Shown here piece by piece: positions 45,950-58,239 of a stretch of 64,000 nt of DNA. Under the pieces are notes generated by a model that made no database searches, had not been told where the DNA came from, and worked only from the letters and a program-made list of their open reading frames with translations. Numbering within the stretch: position 1 is the stretch's first letter; the number at the start of each line of letters is the position of its first letter. The DNA is from Membranipora membranacea (lineage: Eukaryota; Bryozoa; Gymnolaemata; Cheilostomatida; Membraniporidae), in contig OU612075.1 of assembly GCA_914767715.1 (NCBI GenBank), forward strand, positions 21,824,001 through 21,888,000. The letters are read 5' to 3'. A program made the position numbers and the translations under genes.

Positions 45950-46700
45950 TTCCTCACCCCTCTATGCAAAGAAGATTCTTCCATACAATGAGAGCTATCC
46001 CTGCAGGCATGTGGCATGTGACATGTGGGCTGACCAAATGCATCAGAAATCTTAAATAGCCATAACCATTCATTAAATCGACAGTTGGTGTAAGCTCACC
46101 AACCGTGTTCTCACAACACAGGAATTTGAGAACAAGAAAACTCGAGACAACATCACAAAACACATGACGCATGTGAGGAAAACGATTTTAGCAACATTAC
46201 TGTTTGTTCACAACTGCACTCTACAACCAGACAAGCCTGCCATGCATCCTCTACATCCCAAACACAGCCACAGTACATCACAAGGTAAGAGCTAAAAAGA
46301 CCTGACAGACATGTGCAAATGAATTGTTAAGTACTAAAGAAGTCAGGCCTGAAATCCAAACTGAGCAAAACACTGAGGCAGTCCTATGAAACGGGATGGA
46401 GCTCGATATATACCAGGCTGCAGTTGGTAAAATATGTGTTTTTAGAGGAAGAGGTGTTATGATATGTTAGTTTTGACATGATTCTTACCAATGCAAGAGA
46501 CAGGACACTCAAGACAGACGGACATTATGTGAATTGGTGACAACAACAAAAAAGGTTGTGGCTTTCAAGACAATTTCATCTGCGGATGACAGAGCAACAC
46601 AGAGACACGAGAAGTTAGGAACAACTAGCATCTGTAACCTGCCCAATGCCCATGCACAACTCAATCTGCAAGAACTGTCATGACAAAAATACTAGTGAAT
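45950..46700 (+). mobile_element. hAT-like transposon debris, copy 3
   Basis: Parallels 39360-39430 (CATAGCAGATTCTTC and ACGAGAGCTATCCCTG), 39770-39980, 41580-41800 and 35300-35440 in the same order. Protein-like traces are KLTNRVLTTQEFENKK and PAMHPLHPKHSH, then VKYxKKSGLKSKLSKTL and YETGWSS, the last comparable to the TRWNS motif of hAT transposases. All frames are broken. Confidence 0.45.
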
Positions 46701-47049
46701 GGTATCATTTAGCGGATAAGTAATTATTATTTCTGAAGATTTATAACTTTAATTTGTTAGTGTTTTTTGTATTGCTGAAACCGAACAACTCAGGAAATTA
46801 GTTTTGACGTGATAACAGGTAGGAGTGGTAATGGAGAGAGCGTCGTCGGATTTGGAGAAACACAGTGAATTAAAACGCTATCATTGCTGATGGTTAACAT
46901 ATTTAATTTTTTTCTTTCAAATATTTCCAGTTCTGCTTCAGGTAACTTCAGCAACTTTTGACCAAATCTTTCCAGCTACTTACTCTTGAATGGGACTTTT
47001 CTTAATTATGGACAAACTAAAACAAAATTTTGCTTTTTCCCGATTTTAG

Positions 47050-47368
47050 GGCTGCGCCAATACCAAAAGGTTGCCAACGTTTGTATACAGGGATGAATTG
47101 GGCATTTCTATTTAATAAATTGATGACAATACCTCCAGGTATTCCCAAGAAAATGATACATATACCTAATGCATTTGACTGCAAAAGAAGATTTCAGCAA
47201 CAAATTATAAATGCTACATTATAGAAGCTTGAAGGTCGAAAAAGGGCACAACTGCCAGAAGAGGGTGAACTTTTTCCGTTAGCGTATGAGCTTATGAGCT
47301 CTGAGGATGAAGCAGAAGTGGTCAGGCTAACATTTATATCAGACAATGCAGCAAGACACATCAAAGAG
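47050..47368 (+). pseudogene. Exon-like coding segment with one stop, unrecognised
   Basis: Acceptor CCCGATTTTAG and donor GTAAAT bound a single frame with one interruption, TAG at 47222-47224: AAPIPKGCQRLYTGMNWAFL, PPGIPKKMIHIPNAFDCKRR, then after the stop KLEGRKRAQLPEEGELFPLA and SEDEAEVVRLTFISDNAARH. I do not recognise the family. It may belong with 48583-48762 to one decayed multi-exon gene or transposon ORF. Confidence 0.45.
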
Positions 47369-47589
47369 GTAAATGGTTGACATTTCTGCTGCTTAGTTTC
47401 ACAATATTCAGGGTATACTCTCTACTAACTGATATATATGTAGACAACAAAATTGAACATTTTTCTAGTAAGAGCTACCTCTACCCTTTAAGATTTTTGG
47501 CAATCATAGTGTTGTTGGATAAGAGTTCAACTCATATAACAGTGTGATTATTTATACCTAGAGAGTGGAGAATGTAAACCATGATGGAC

Positions 47590-47690
47590 GCCCGAAACTC
47601 GTAGTTGATGGACTGGGTTGGGATATGAACCTGCATGCTGAAGGAAAGGCGCTCTAACCAACTGAGCCACCTCCCACTCTTGAACCTGTA
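47590..47690 (-). repeat. tRNA-derived SINE-like element, copy 3
   Basis: Minus strand: AGAGTGGGAGGTGGCTCAGT, TGGTTAGAGCGCC, then GGTTCATATCCCAACCC as B-box and CAGTCCATCAACTACGAG. Same order as copy 1 at 23.03 kb, including the GTGGGAGGTGGCTCAG leader. Confidence 0.7.
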
Positions 47691-48582
47691 CCTATTATTC
47701 ATATCGGTTTGTTCTCCTTCAGCTCGACAGAAGATGAGGTGTGATATGCCTCAAGCAAGAGAAACTGTCAAAAAGAGTACCTTCTCTTAAGATCTGGACC
47801 AACAACTGTGTTGTGAAGTCTGATATTTAATGTTTTGTTTATGTTGCTGTTAATTTTTTATTTAGCTTAGTCTGACTATGTATTATCAAAGAGCATTGTG
47901 CAGGTATCATCTATTCACCATTAAATATCTTCAATTTGATGCCTGAGAATGCTGACTTAGACCAGCACAAGAGTTGCCCCCTCCTTCAAAAACAAAAGAC
48001 AATTCTTTGAGCTTATTGGTGATTTGTTATTTAAAACCGTTGATAGTCAAAAGCAAAATGATGTTGCTGGGCATTCACAACCGAAACATGTGCCTATAAA
48101 ATTTTGTTCTCAATAGTCCATAGGCGTTCATTGTCTTACTATTAGGTTTTGTGATAAATACCTGGAAAATCACTCATTCAATGGACAATTAGCATGTGCA
48201 AGTGAGTACTTGGGTGAAAGCGTTCCCTTGAACGCAAGCACTCGTTCAATTCCTGATGCTACGATCTATCTTCAGATCTATGATCAGAGCAGATATGACT
48301 GAGGAAGGCAAAATATAGTCACATGACTATTCTGCCAGCTGAAAGTGAATTCTAGTTTCCCTCATTTGGCATTGCATTGCATTGCATTTTAACAGCAAAC
48401 TGATTTTTAATATTTATGCAGATATGTCAACTTGGTGGGTCACATCACATCAGGTTATGTTCTATTGATTTGATTTCTCCAAACAGAAAGCTATTTATTA
48501 AGAACATGTGTTTTGTCTCATTTTCAGGCAATGATGCTACCAGTACATGTTATGATAGACAGTCAGCGGTGTAGCAGTTTAG

Positions 48583-48762
48583 AAGCGCACCTATGATGAA
48601 TATGGATTACGGTTATATTACAGTCTGGGAGTATTATCTTTGACTGACCAAACTCGTACTATGAATAAGGAAGACCTGTCTGTGTGTGCCAGCAAGGAGC
48701 TGAATCTATCATTGGAGCGCAATAAGATGGATATTCTGTTTCTAGGACATATATGGTCAGCG
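48583..48762 (+). CDS. Intact 60-codon exon, unrecognised protein
   Basis: Acceptor GTAGCAGTTTAG and donor GTGAGT enclose exactly 60 codons in phase 0: KRTYDEYGLRLYYSLGVLSL, TDQTRTMNKEDLSVCASKEL, NLSLERNKMDILFLGHIWSA. It is charged and helix-prone, with no family that I can name. No stop or frameshift. By context it may be part of a large transposon-borne gene with 47050-47368 and 49900-50030. Confidence 0.45.
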
Positions 48763-49918
48763 GTGAGTTATTGTTCTATATTTGAAGGAAGCAGCTCGGT
48801 GGAATAAAATGCAGCAATTGATCGTTACAATAACAAAAATGAACAGTCTTGCAGTATGAATTCTGACTATGTTTGGTATCTAATACACTGTCACTCTGTA
48901 TAATGTCAGTATTCATTCTAAGAGACCTTTCATTCATTGACCTCAGTACATGACAAGTAACTTGAAAATTTAACTGTCAGCGACCGAATGAGGAGGTACC
49001 CTGATCCTGGAAGACTTTTAATGACTTATTAAATATCAAGTTGAGCTCACTGTCTCTAACTTGTATTGGGAATACCAGTCAGAAAAGAGAATACTGCAAC
49101 CCTAGTGCTTAGCCCGTTTTAAAGTAAATTTGTCAGTTTTGCTATGGTTGCAGTTGGCAACCCTGCCACAGGCCAGTTCAATGTTTCTATCTAAATTTTT
49201 TTAGGTTCTCCCTGAGTGGTAAGTGTTTTGTTTGTGAGGGTGAAGTTTACATGAGTTATCTTTATTAGAACGTAATATAGGTGGTCTTGTCATTACATAG
49301 AAACACATTACATGTAAAATCAAGCCTATTATATTATATTGTCTTACACTGTGAAGGCTCATTCTATAACAACACAATAGTGAATGTAATTTATTTAGCA
49401 GGCAGGTTTAATTAAATGATAACGGAAAGCTGGTTGGTTCATTGTAAATGGGTCAAATCTCGACAATCCTAGAATTGTACAGAATTGTCCAACAATTCAG
49501 GGGCATGAAACGCAGTGAATCTTATTTTGCTCATACCGTGCAAGTCACTCAAAATCCATTGAACAATGCTTATATACTTTTGGACAGTAACTACAATAAC
49601 CACCAATTGTGAATAAGTCTCAATTTGATTTCGTTTCAAAATGTAATGCCAAAGGGAAAAATATCTATCGCAATGCTCGGCCCTAATCTGGGGGAAAAAT
49701 TGCATTTAATTCACTGAGAATATATACAGAGCAAGAACTCATCAGGTATCGGGACAGTGTAAAGTTCGCAGACACTAGCCTTCATGTTGTTGAAACCATC
49801 TTTTTGGGAACTTGAACAACTTTAAGAATTGCATGAATGAGGCAGTGATGGAAACTTAACCCAACAGATGTTAGGACTTAGGACATGTTAGAGTGTGGGT
49901 GAAGAGATATGTTCAGAG

Positions 49919-50028
49919 CTAATGAGTTATGTCAGGCACCACCATATGAAATTGATCTTCTTAGCAGTGCAACATCTATTGTTGATCAGTTTCGAAATGT
50001 GCCCCAACTAGATGGCCTTGCAGTATGA
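49919..50028 (+). other. Coding-like stretch, unrecognised
   Basis: One frame reads NELCQAPPYEIDLLSSATSI, VDQFRNVPQLDGLAV, then a stop. No splice borders are convincing. Placed just upstream of the MULE-like fragment. Confidence 0.25.
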
Positions 50029-50350
50029 GACGGTGAGTATCTGATCAGAAGAGTGAACGGGGCCAGGGAGGCCACCACACCCTCAAGATAAGCAGTTTCA
50101 GGTAATTGAAAGACTATCATGTTTGTTTTATACTTTGTACTTCAACCTTGGCTGTTGGGCTTACATTTTGTAGCCGTCTTGTCATTGTTCATCTATTATC
50201 TTAGTGTGGCGTGAGTTTTGCAAGAACAAATATCTTTTACTGCTAATGATAGGCCAACAACATTTTTAACTAAGTGCTTGGATCTGAATTTTTATCTAAT
50301 ATGTCAAGGTGGGCCTTCTCCACCAGAATTTTATTTACTCTTTATTTGCA

Positions 50351-50680
50351 GATCAATGTTGGGGCTTCATACAAGCAGATTTAAATCATGAGGGTGAGCG
50401 AATGATCATTTTGGCTTCTGATTACCGGCTTGAGCATCTAGGGAAGGTGAAGACCTGGTACATGGATGACACTTTCAAAGCCGCAAAGGAGCCATTTGTT
50501 CAAATATTTAGCATTCATGGTTTTGTGAAGCAAGGGGAATGCGATAAACAGTTACCACTTGTATATGTGCTGATGACCCGCTGAAGAACAAGTGACTATG
50601 AGCAGGTTGATCAATATTTCCTGTATGAACTGCCAAGGAGGATATGGAGTTCTATATTTGTATTATCTATAAAAAAAAAC
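50351..50680 (+). mobile_element. MULE-like transposase, N-terminal catalytic part
   Basis: Open from 50309 to 50583: ERMIILASDYRLEHLG, WYMDDTFKAAKEPFVQIFSI, HGFVKQGECDKQLPLVYVLM, then a TGA and RTSDYEQVDQYFLYELPRRI in frame. The W-MDxTFK motif contains the first catalytic Asp of Mutator-like transposases, followed by the usual QxxSIH and PLVYVLM blocks. The rest of the enzyme is absent here. Confidence 0.7.
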
Positions 50681-50850
50681 TGTGTTGTGTTATCTTACGC
50701 TCGTTTATAATCTGTTATTAATATTGTTCATTATTTACATTACAGGCTACAGCAGAAGAACTCTAATTCTAACCAGACTCTGCCGTCTCTTTATATAGCT
50801 GTCAACAAATCAGGCGGTGACATCAGGTCACTATCTCGGGAAACCCCCAG

Positions 50851-50973
50851 ACAGGAAAAGTAATCGAGGTGAATGGTAGCAAAGAAAGTCTAATTAGACT
50901 AGCAAACAAACTCAGAGAAAAAAAGATCCAGAAGGGGAGGAGAACATTCCGTCTGATCATCATTCACTGGAAG
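50851..50973 (+). CDS. Possible exon, unrecognised
   Basis: 41 codons open between AAACCCCCAG and GTAGCG: TGKVIEVNGSKESLIRLANK, LREKKIQKGRRTFRLIIIHW. Basic and helical. The upstream stretch 50760-50850 is also open in another frame. Splice signals are weak. Confidence 0.25.
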
Positions 50974-51529
50974 GTAGCGTAAAACTTTTCACATATGCAC
51001 ACCTACTCACTCACTGACCACTCTGGTGTATTTAAGACTCTAACTTGCTGTGTGTATTAGCAGTACAGTCTCTAGTCTAGGCCTGCCACTGGATAGTTTG
51101 AGATTTATGGTCATGTATTTTGTCAACAACAGTCTGTTGATATGAACAGGCAAAAGCCATCAATCATTTCTAAACCAGTATTACTCATATTGTTAATCAT
51201 AAAATGTACAGACATTCTTTGGTAAATAGATTGTACAAATACTTGTATAAACATACAAGTAGTTTCCCCTCATTAATACTCATGTTTTATAAAGCCACTC
51301 TTTATTGGCTAATCTCTTGTTTGCTTATATTTGTAAAGAATTATCTAAAGCCACTCTTCATTGGCTAATCTCTTTATTTGCGCCACTATCGTTCTCTTAG
51401 CACAAAAGGCTATGCTTAACCATATCTTCCTCAGATATGTTAACTCTATCTCACTCTACACTACTCTACAATAAAGGATCTCTCAGGAAACTAAACCTTA
51501 ATCTTATCTTATTACTCAGTAACAGATAA
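50974..51529. other. No gene recognised; short direct repeat
   Basis: AAAGCCACTCTT-ATTGGCTAATCTCTT occurs at 51291 and again at 51351. Otherwise featureless up to the LINE. Confidence 0.5.
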
Positions 51530-52736
51530 ACAGGAAAAGCCCTATCTCACTCACATCAATTATATCTAAAATCTTTGAACATATCATCGCACATCACATC
51601 CATAGTTTTCTTGGAGCTCATAACATTTTATACACTCATCAACGTGGATTTCGCTCAGCTCATGGCTGTGATACACAACTAGTAAACACTGTTAATGATT
51701 TTATTGAGATGTATGATCAAAACATCCCAGTTGATGTCGCTGTATTGGATTCTTCAAAGGCTTTTGATTTAGTGTCACATCCTAAACTCATACATAAACT
51801 TAACAATATTGGTATAAATAACACTTCAATTCTCTGGATAAAAGCATGGCTTACAAATCGAAGACTGATTGTACTTGTTAATAACACTAAATCCTCCTGT
51901 CGCCATGTCAGCTCTGGGGTACCCCAGGGCAGTGTACTTGGCCCTCTCCTATATAATATATATATAAATGACATGCCTGACACAATTAAATCAAGCCGAC
52001 TCAAACTTTATGCAGATGATTCTTTCCTTTACCGTCATATCAAGAGCGACAGTGATAAAGAGCTCCTACAAGAGGACCTCAATAATATACAAAGTCGGGC
52101 TGTTAACTCCCAGATGAAATTTAATGTCTCCAAGTGCGAACATCTTAGGATATCACGTAAATCAAAGCTTCCAATTTCAGTACCTACGTACACTTTAAAT
52201 AACATTGGTCTGAGAACTGTCGACCAAGCCAGATACTTGGGAGTGGTAATTGACAATCATCTTTCTTTTAAAACACATATTGTCAAAACATGTAAAAAAG
52301 CCAACAGATCACTGTACATGTTGTTGCGCTCATTAAAAAAGGCTAAAACGCAGACTAGAACTGTTGCGTACAAGACAATCTGTAGACCCATCCTAGAATA
52401 TGCTTGCCACATCTGGTCACCTTATCAAAAAAAATATATTGCTCAGCTTAAAAATGTAAACAGGAAAGCCTTTAGATGGGCCAATTCTTCAGAAAGAGAG
52501 ATCATATCACACAACTCATGAAACATAAAAATTGGTGCACCCTCCTAGAACGGCGTTGTCAAATTGACACAAACCTACATAATCGCATCGTGACTGGCAA
52601 GGCTACTGTTGATACAGAGTCATTTAATACAACTGTGAACTCCAAATATAGCACCAGAAAAGGTGTGATTAAAAATGCTGTAAATACCGATGTGGCAAAG
52701 TACTCGTTTAAAAACAATAAATAAATAAATAAACCT
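51530..52736 (+). mobile_element. 5'-truncated CR1/L2-like LINE with nearly intact reverse transcriptase
   Basis: The coding frame is entered mid-protein at about 51534 (KSPISLTSIISKIFEHIIAH, HQRGFRSAHGCDTQL). 51709-52521 is open with VDVAVLDSSKAFDLVSHPKL (motif A), SSGVPQGSVLGPLLYNIYIN (motif B) and the catalytic YADDS at 52009-52023, then RYLGVVIDNHLSFKTHI, MLLRSLKKAKTQTR and ILEYACHIWSPYQK. A single indel near 52490 shifts the frame; the last part, LMKHKNWCTLLERRCQIDTN to KYSFKNNK, ends at 52724. An (ATAA)n tail at 52709-52733 marks the 3' end. Only one frameshift makes this the youngest LINE in the window. No target duplication was identified. Confidence 0.9.
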
Positions 52737-54104
52737 CACCACTGTAACACACTTTTTTTTCTTTTCTTCTTTTTTTCTTTTCCCATTACTTATAAAGCTC
52801 CTGTTGTCATGTTTACAAATTACAATATTTGCATTATAACATCTGAATCGCTCTTACACCCACACTGTCTGTTGCATCATTGTTACATCTATTTGCTGTC
52901 TAAATTTTATATACCTCGATAGTGGAGCCTAACGCTCTGAGTGAGATTATTTGGATCAGATCAGATGAGCAAGTCTTTTGGACAAGGTTTTCAGACAAGG
53001 TCTTAGTGGACAAGGTTCATTAAGCGGAACTTGGTAATAACCTAATCCCAAATAGCACTAAGCTACAAGATTAAGTATAACTTGATATAAACTCAGTATA
53101 ATAATCATAAGACAAACTCACTCAATGTCACAAGTAATCTCTTAGAAGCTACCAACTATCCAAATACAGAACTCTGCCTAATTATACAATCTTTTGGTAA
53201 CAAATCCACCCAACTGAGTACAGGAGTACTTGTTATATGTAAACTGCACCCTTGCTGTTTATTACACTGTCATGTGTCAGATAACTGTCACCTTTGCTCA
53301 TTTGCGCCAATCTACATAGTATGTATAGATTTCATGAATTAGAGATTCTGCAGTCTGCATTTACCCCTTACCCAGTCAATTTTAGTTGCTTGATGGCTTT
53401 GATGTTTTTTTTTGGGTATTACTGTGAGTTGGTGAAGTACTGTGCTGTTGCTGACTAGTTGGTCTATCTGGTCTCTGGTCTTGGTGAAGAGCAGCATCCT
53501 TAGCCATGGCTGCTAAGCCCTACCAACATTCTAAGGTGTCAATATTATAGATCACTCAAAAATGCCAGGCATAAATTTCTGTGAGGTACTCCTGCAAGCT
53601 AATTGCAATCTTCTTGATGTTACCTCAATTGACAGAGTCACCTGACTCACTAGACATGGCAATAAAAAATCACACACCATCATGACCAATGACGCTGACC
53701 TGGACCCGCCTATTTGGGCCCTGCCCCCTCCCCCTAACTACGGATGTAAGCCTAGAATCAAAAAGTCGAAGGATACAGTCCTGTTTTAGTGCTATTCTTT
53801 GATGTTTCAAGTTGAACTCAAAATGTGGCTGTAGTCGATACACTAAATTATGCAAACCATCAAATTTTATCACGTAAATACATGGGACCTTTGATCTCAT
53901 AATGTAGCTGGACCAGCATATGATGATGATGATGATGATGATCACCCTCTTGCACTTAGAGATTCGGCAAAGTAGGGGGTGCACGGGGATTCATCGTAAT
54001 TAGTATTATTAGGGTGTATGATATGGTTGTTGTTATTCTATGTCATCATATTTCATAACCAGCCAGAGAAAGGAGACCAGATGATGGACATCAGAGGCAA
54101 TCGC
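52737..54104. other. No gene; GAT microsatellite
   Basis: Spacer with a T-rich tract at 52751-52780 and a (GAT)8-type microsatellite at 53919-53942. Open frames have no family features. Confidence 0.45.
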
Positions 54105-54686
54105 GGCCAACTATTTGTTTCTATTGTGACAAGCCAGGATATCGGTGAGACCAATACAGTCAACAGATGGCCGACTTAAAACTAAAGGAAAAAGTATAAA
54201 GGGCTCGGATGAATAAAGAAGAAACAAACCAAGATGAAAGTTAATGAAATATAGCCGGATTGGGACAGCACGGTTTGTGATAGTGACTGGCCAAACTCTG
54301 CACTAGCTACAACAGACGAGACATCAGAATCTGAGGAAGAGCTACGGAGACGACGTCGAGGAAAATATGCTGGAAATTATATGGAAGGTGTTGGCACTCG
54401 GTATATCATGGCTTATACCAGAGAATCAAGGACAAATGATCTGCAGTGAAAAGGCACCTCCGTCTATTTAGCATGTACCAAAACCATTCTCGTGCGAAAG
54501 AAAGAAATTCACGGCCCTGTTGGCAGAGAAAAATTTGTCAGAGATGTGATCCTGTTTTTACATGGTAAAAATGGTTCAGCAATAAATGATGTAAAAAAAC
54601 AAATAAAAAGATTGGTGCCGCAGCCGCCACATGTTAAACCTACCTACGAGGTTCAGTGGATTACTAAGCAAAAAAATGATCGATAG
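54105..54686 (+). pseudogene. Gag-like remnant with zinc knuckle, uncertain
   Basis: 54108-54190 reads CFYCDKPGYR, a stop, then DQYSQQMADLKLKEK, matching the C-x2-C-x4-(H) plus -ADLK layout of retrotransposon Gag zinc knuckles, with the His and last Cys not conserved. An acidic segment with ETSESEEELRRRRRGK follows. From 54492 to 54684 a frame is open: HGPVGREKFVRDVILFLHGK and DVKKQIKRLVPQPPHVKP. The latter part I do not recognise. Element type is not certain. Confidence 0.4.
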
Positions 54687-55732
54687 TGGTTTCAATGAAA
54701 AAAACTAATTCATGCCCAGGAACATGTCAAAAAGGAAATGATTAGAATCTTTATGTACAGGTAGAGGACTGGCTTGAAAGAGAAACTCGGCATAACTGCA
54801 CAGGTTATCATCTACCATAAGAAAGAAGAGCAGAAAACCTCAAGTACAAGTACAACTGTAGAGTACAAGTCATACAGGTAGATGCTGTGGTTATGCAATT
54901 GCTGCTAGCCTATCTCAAAATGAAAGAGAAAAATTTAATAGCAATAGATAGTGACAGGCACAAATGGTAGGGACCAAGAAAGCTCATCATTAGACGACAA
55001 GAGTTATTGTGTATAAAAAAGTGATTATTGTGTAGGTACGGATATACCAACTCAAGGAGAGTTAGGCCAATCAAATCTGCTTTTTAAATAATGATGCACA
55101 CACCTAGGAAGCTAGCTGGTTGTGAACGTTTCTGACTATGACAGCTGCTATTCAGAAAAAGAGCTGCAAACCTCTAGAAACTCAACCAACAGTTGACTAT
55201 GCAGGTTTGTAATAGGTTCGGTAAGTAGTTTGTTGGAAATTGTAACAAAGACATAATTATGAAGGTTATTGTTTATCATAAAGAGAGCCGGTTGGTAATA
55301 AAAAATGGCTGCTATGTGGCTAACTATGACAGCTGCTTTGAAAAAAAGAGTAGCAGCTAACCTCTGAGACTATAATCAACCAAGTCACACAAATTGAAGC
55401 CTCTCAAAAAGCGCTGCCCGGTAGGAAAATTTGTGGCAAGCTTTGGAAAAAAAAGTGACCTCTGGGAAGGGGAGAGAAAAATTAAATAGCCATGCAGAAC
55501 TGTAAGACAACAGAGCAATTGCACATAAAGAAGTGACTTTTCAGTATTTGCTGACATCCTAACCCAAAGTATGATGCATATTAAAGATGCAAATTTGTCG
55601 TGGAACAATTGGCAGAGAAATGGGATATACCATACCTCCACATTTTAATTGAAGTGATATATTTAGATTGAGATGAAGCGCCTTTTGCTCTTTGGTAGCG
55701 CATATATATACATTGTGTGAGAAGTTGAATGA
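54687..55732. other. No gene recognised
   Basis: Contains two related short stretches (GACAGCTGCTATTCAGAAAA at 55139 and GACAGCTGCTTTGAAAAAAA at 55328). No coding feature supported. Confidence 0.4.
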
Positions 55733-55951
55733 GCGCCACCATTCTATCGGTTTATCACGCAACTGCACAACGAATCTCAGGATGTGACTACAGACCGCCA
55801 GCTCCTCAGTGAGGGAAAGGTGACGAAGCGGGTCAGATGGTCAACAAAAACGATAAACCGTGAATTGTTTGAGCTTTTGGATGCATACATCAGTCAAACA
55901 ATTACAGTATCAACTCTGCTGAGCAAGGCAGCTCGGGCTGTGAAACGATGA
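55733..55951 (+). CDS. Coding-like segment ending in a stop, unrecognised
   Basis: One frame is open for 72 codons: APPFYRFITQLHNESQDVTT, DRQLLSEGKVTKRVRWSTKT, INRELFELLDAYISQTITVS, TLLSKAARAVKR and TGA at 55949-55951. It reads like a terminal exon with a basic centre. The acceptor candidate TTGAATGAG is poor. No family recognised. Confidence 0.3.
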   Translation, partial: APPFYRFITQLHNESQDVTTDRQLLSEGKVTKRVRWSTKTINRELFELLDAYISQTITVSTLLSKAARAVKR

Positions 55952-58239
55952 CATCATGACAGTGATAACCATGATGGTAATTATTGCACCAGAAAAGCTT
56001 TTATGATATGCATCATAGTCTTTTTAAGTTGTTTACGCATTGTTTTTTCTAGATAGCACACCTTATCACCCTATACTAATATTTAGTAAATTTTGTTCTC
56101 AGTCGAGCATAATGTATATATATATATAACTATAGTTTCAATTTTTAAAAGTTTGAATATGTAATACATTCATAACTATCAGTACCAGAAAAGATTGTAT
56201 TTACTTCTCTGCTTAGTCTTCTGGTATTCTAGGGCTTTTGAACAAACACAGAATAATTTAGTAAGACAGTTAGGGGAGGAGTTTTATGTCAAGCACAGCC
56301 TGACCATTCTTTCATAAACAATAGTCACAATTTAATATCACAGTGAATACCATGCTTATTGATATATCTAATATTGCTGCAATGCATGAATACAAATTGT
56401 GGCTGGATGAGCCGGTTCAATCAGGAAGGGATGGGACCACGAGATATGATAGATTCCCACATCATAGCAGTGCTGGTTGAAGTAGATATTCTGATTGGGT
56501 CATGCATGGCAAAGAGGTAGCATGTAGTGCTGATTATAAATTAGATTATCCATAATAGAAACGGACATACAAATCAATCATTCACTTTGAGCCCTCAAAC
56601 AGCAGTGTTGTGTTGACATGTTTAGTAATTGTTAATTGTTCTTGTACACGCACTGCTTCATTACTGCAGGTCCATAATAATAAAGACACTTACTAGTTAA
56701 TGTATCATGTTATTGGTCAAAAGAATCAACTGCTATTGCAGCTGATCAGTGGCTACTTGTCGTGCTTACTTACCTTGAAAAGTAAGATATACTCTCTATT
56801 CATGGTATCTCCACAGGAAGGTACATGGGCACATATATGACACTTCCATATATCAGTCCAGGTCATCAGAAATAATAGGGTAATGTTCCAAGTTACATAT
56901 CAGCCCACCAGACACCTGTGGTCAATTCAAAAGTATGCTTCTATGACTTAAAAGTTAACATGAAGAACGCACAAGGAAAAACTCACACATCATGAGCATA
57001 TAGCTATCCAAATGGACGATATTGTTGATAAGTGACTAGTTCTGTGTACATCAACTGCAAACAATAATTAATTAATGAGGATATGTTTATACATCGACTT
57101 TTAGTTTTGTGTAGGCATTGTAAAATTATGCACTTACAGTGTAACTGATTGCTCTTAGCTGAGATGTTAACAGTTCGGAAACTCGATGACTAGTGATGAG
57201 AAATTATCACTGTCACATTTTTATTTGGTCTGTGAGACAGGTTCAGAATATAGCTTTCCATTGTTTAGAACTGCCAGATTAAGGGCTTATAGTCTATTAA
57301 TAGAATATTTAGGTAATAATCTGCTTAAAATAGTAACAGAAAATGTCTCTCGCATAATCTGGAATACCACTTACCCAACCCCTAATGCCAGGGCTATCTA
57401 TCATTGCTATCCTACGTCATTACAATAACTAAATATCCTAATCTAAGATAGTGGCATATGAAAATGATGATAATGGAATCAAGAGGTGAGTTCATCGGTT
57501 AAATCAAGGATAATAATATGTCTTGATGGTATGGAGAGTTTTCTGAAACTTTCTAAAGACATAAATTGAAAAATAAATTACCGTAGTTATGACAATGACA
57601 GGCGCATGGGCAGCCCACCATGAGACAACTGAATTATTGTAGATAGTTATGAGAAGTAGGCTATGATTATTTTGTAATTCCAGATATCCTTACCCAAAGG
57701 AGAGTAGCCTTTAGTGAATCAATCTAAGAAATTGATGGATAAACATGATAAGAGTGATGAAGGAATCAAGATCAAGATAATATTACTTGAAGGTAGAGAG
57801 CTCTTTGAAATTTTCTGCCTGGCTTGTTGACTTGTTGTTGACAATGAAATTACATAAGAATTTTTAAATTTACAGCTTTTGGCTCCAATAGGTGAAAGTT
57901 CAATCTAAGAAGCTTTGCAAGCGGCCCATTGGCTGTTGTAAATTTTATACGGTGTGGCACTTTTGAACTCTTGATAGCATACATCTCCCTGGCTGTCTTA
58001 TTTCACCCATATCCTTGTTCCTTATTCTGTCCACCAGTTTCCACACAGATAGGTGATATTGTCCAACCAGTGGACCTAAGGATTTTGAGATTAAAGCCCA
58101 TAAATTTCTTGACGCGAAAATATTGTTGTCATAACCAAGCAATCTCCGTTAAAAAAACTAAGTTAATCCTATGCAAAATGTGGCTAGAAATGCAACTTTG
58201 TTTACAAAATCAGGCAGATAGGGTTTGATGGTTATTTCT
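55952..58239. other. No gene recognised
   Basis: AT-rich spacer. 57929-58228 is open for 99 codons but antisense and frame-shifted frames overlap it, and no domain is visible. 57440-57540 and 57730-57810 look like diverged copies of each other (GATGATAATGGAATCAAGAG against GTGATGAAGGAATCAAGATC). Confidence 0.4.

Noticed and set aside
51717-52256. Minus-strand open frames opposite the reverse transcriptase
   Set aside because: Antisense shadows of the clearly identified LINE ORF2.
57929-58228. 99-codon open frame with hydrophobic start
   Set aside because: No family feature, an overlapping minus-strand frame of similar quality, and no splice support.
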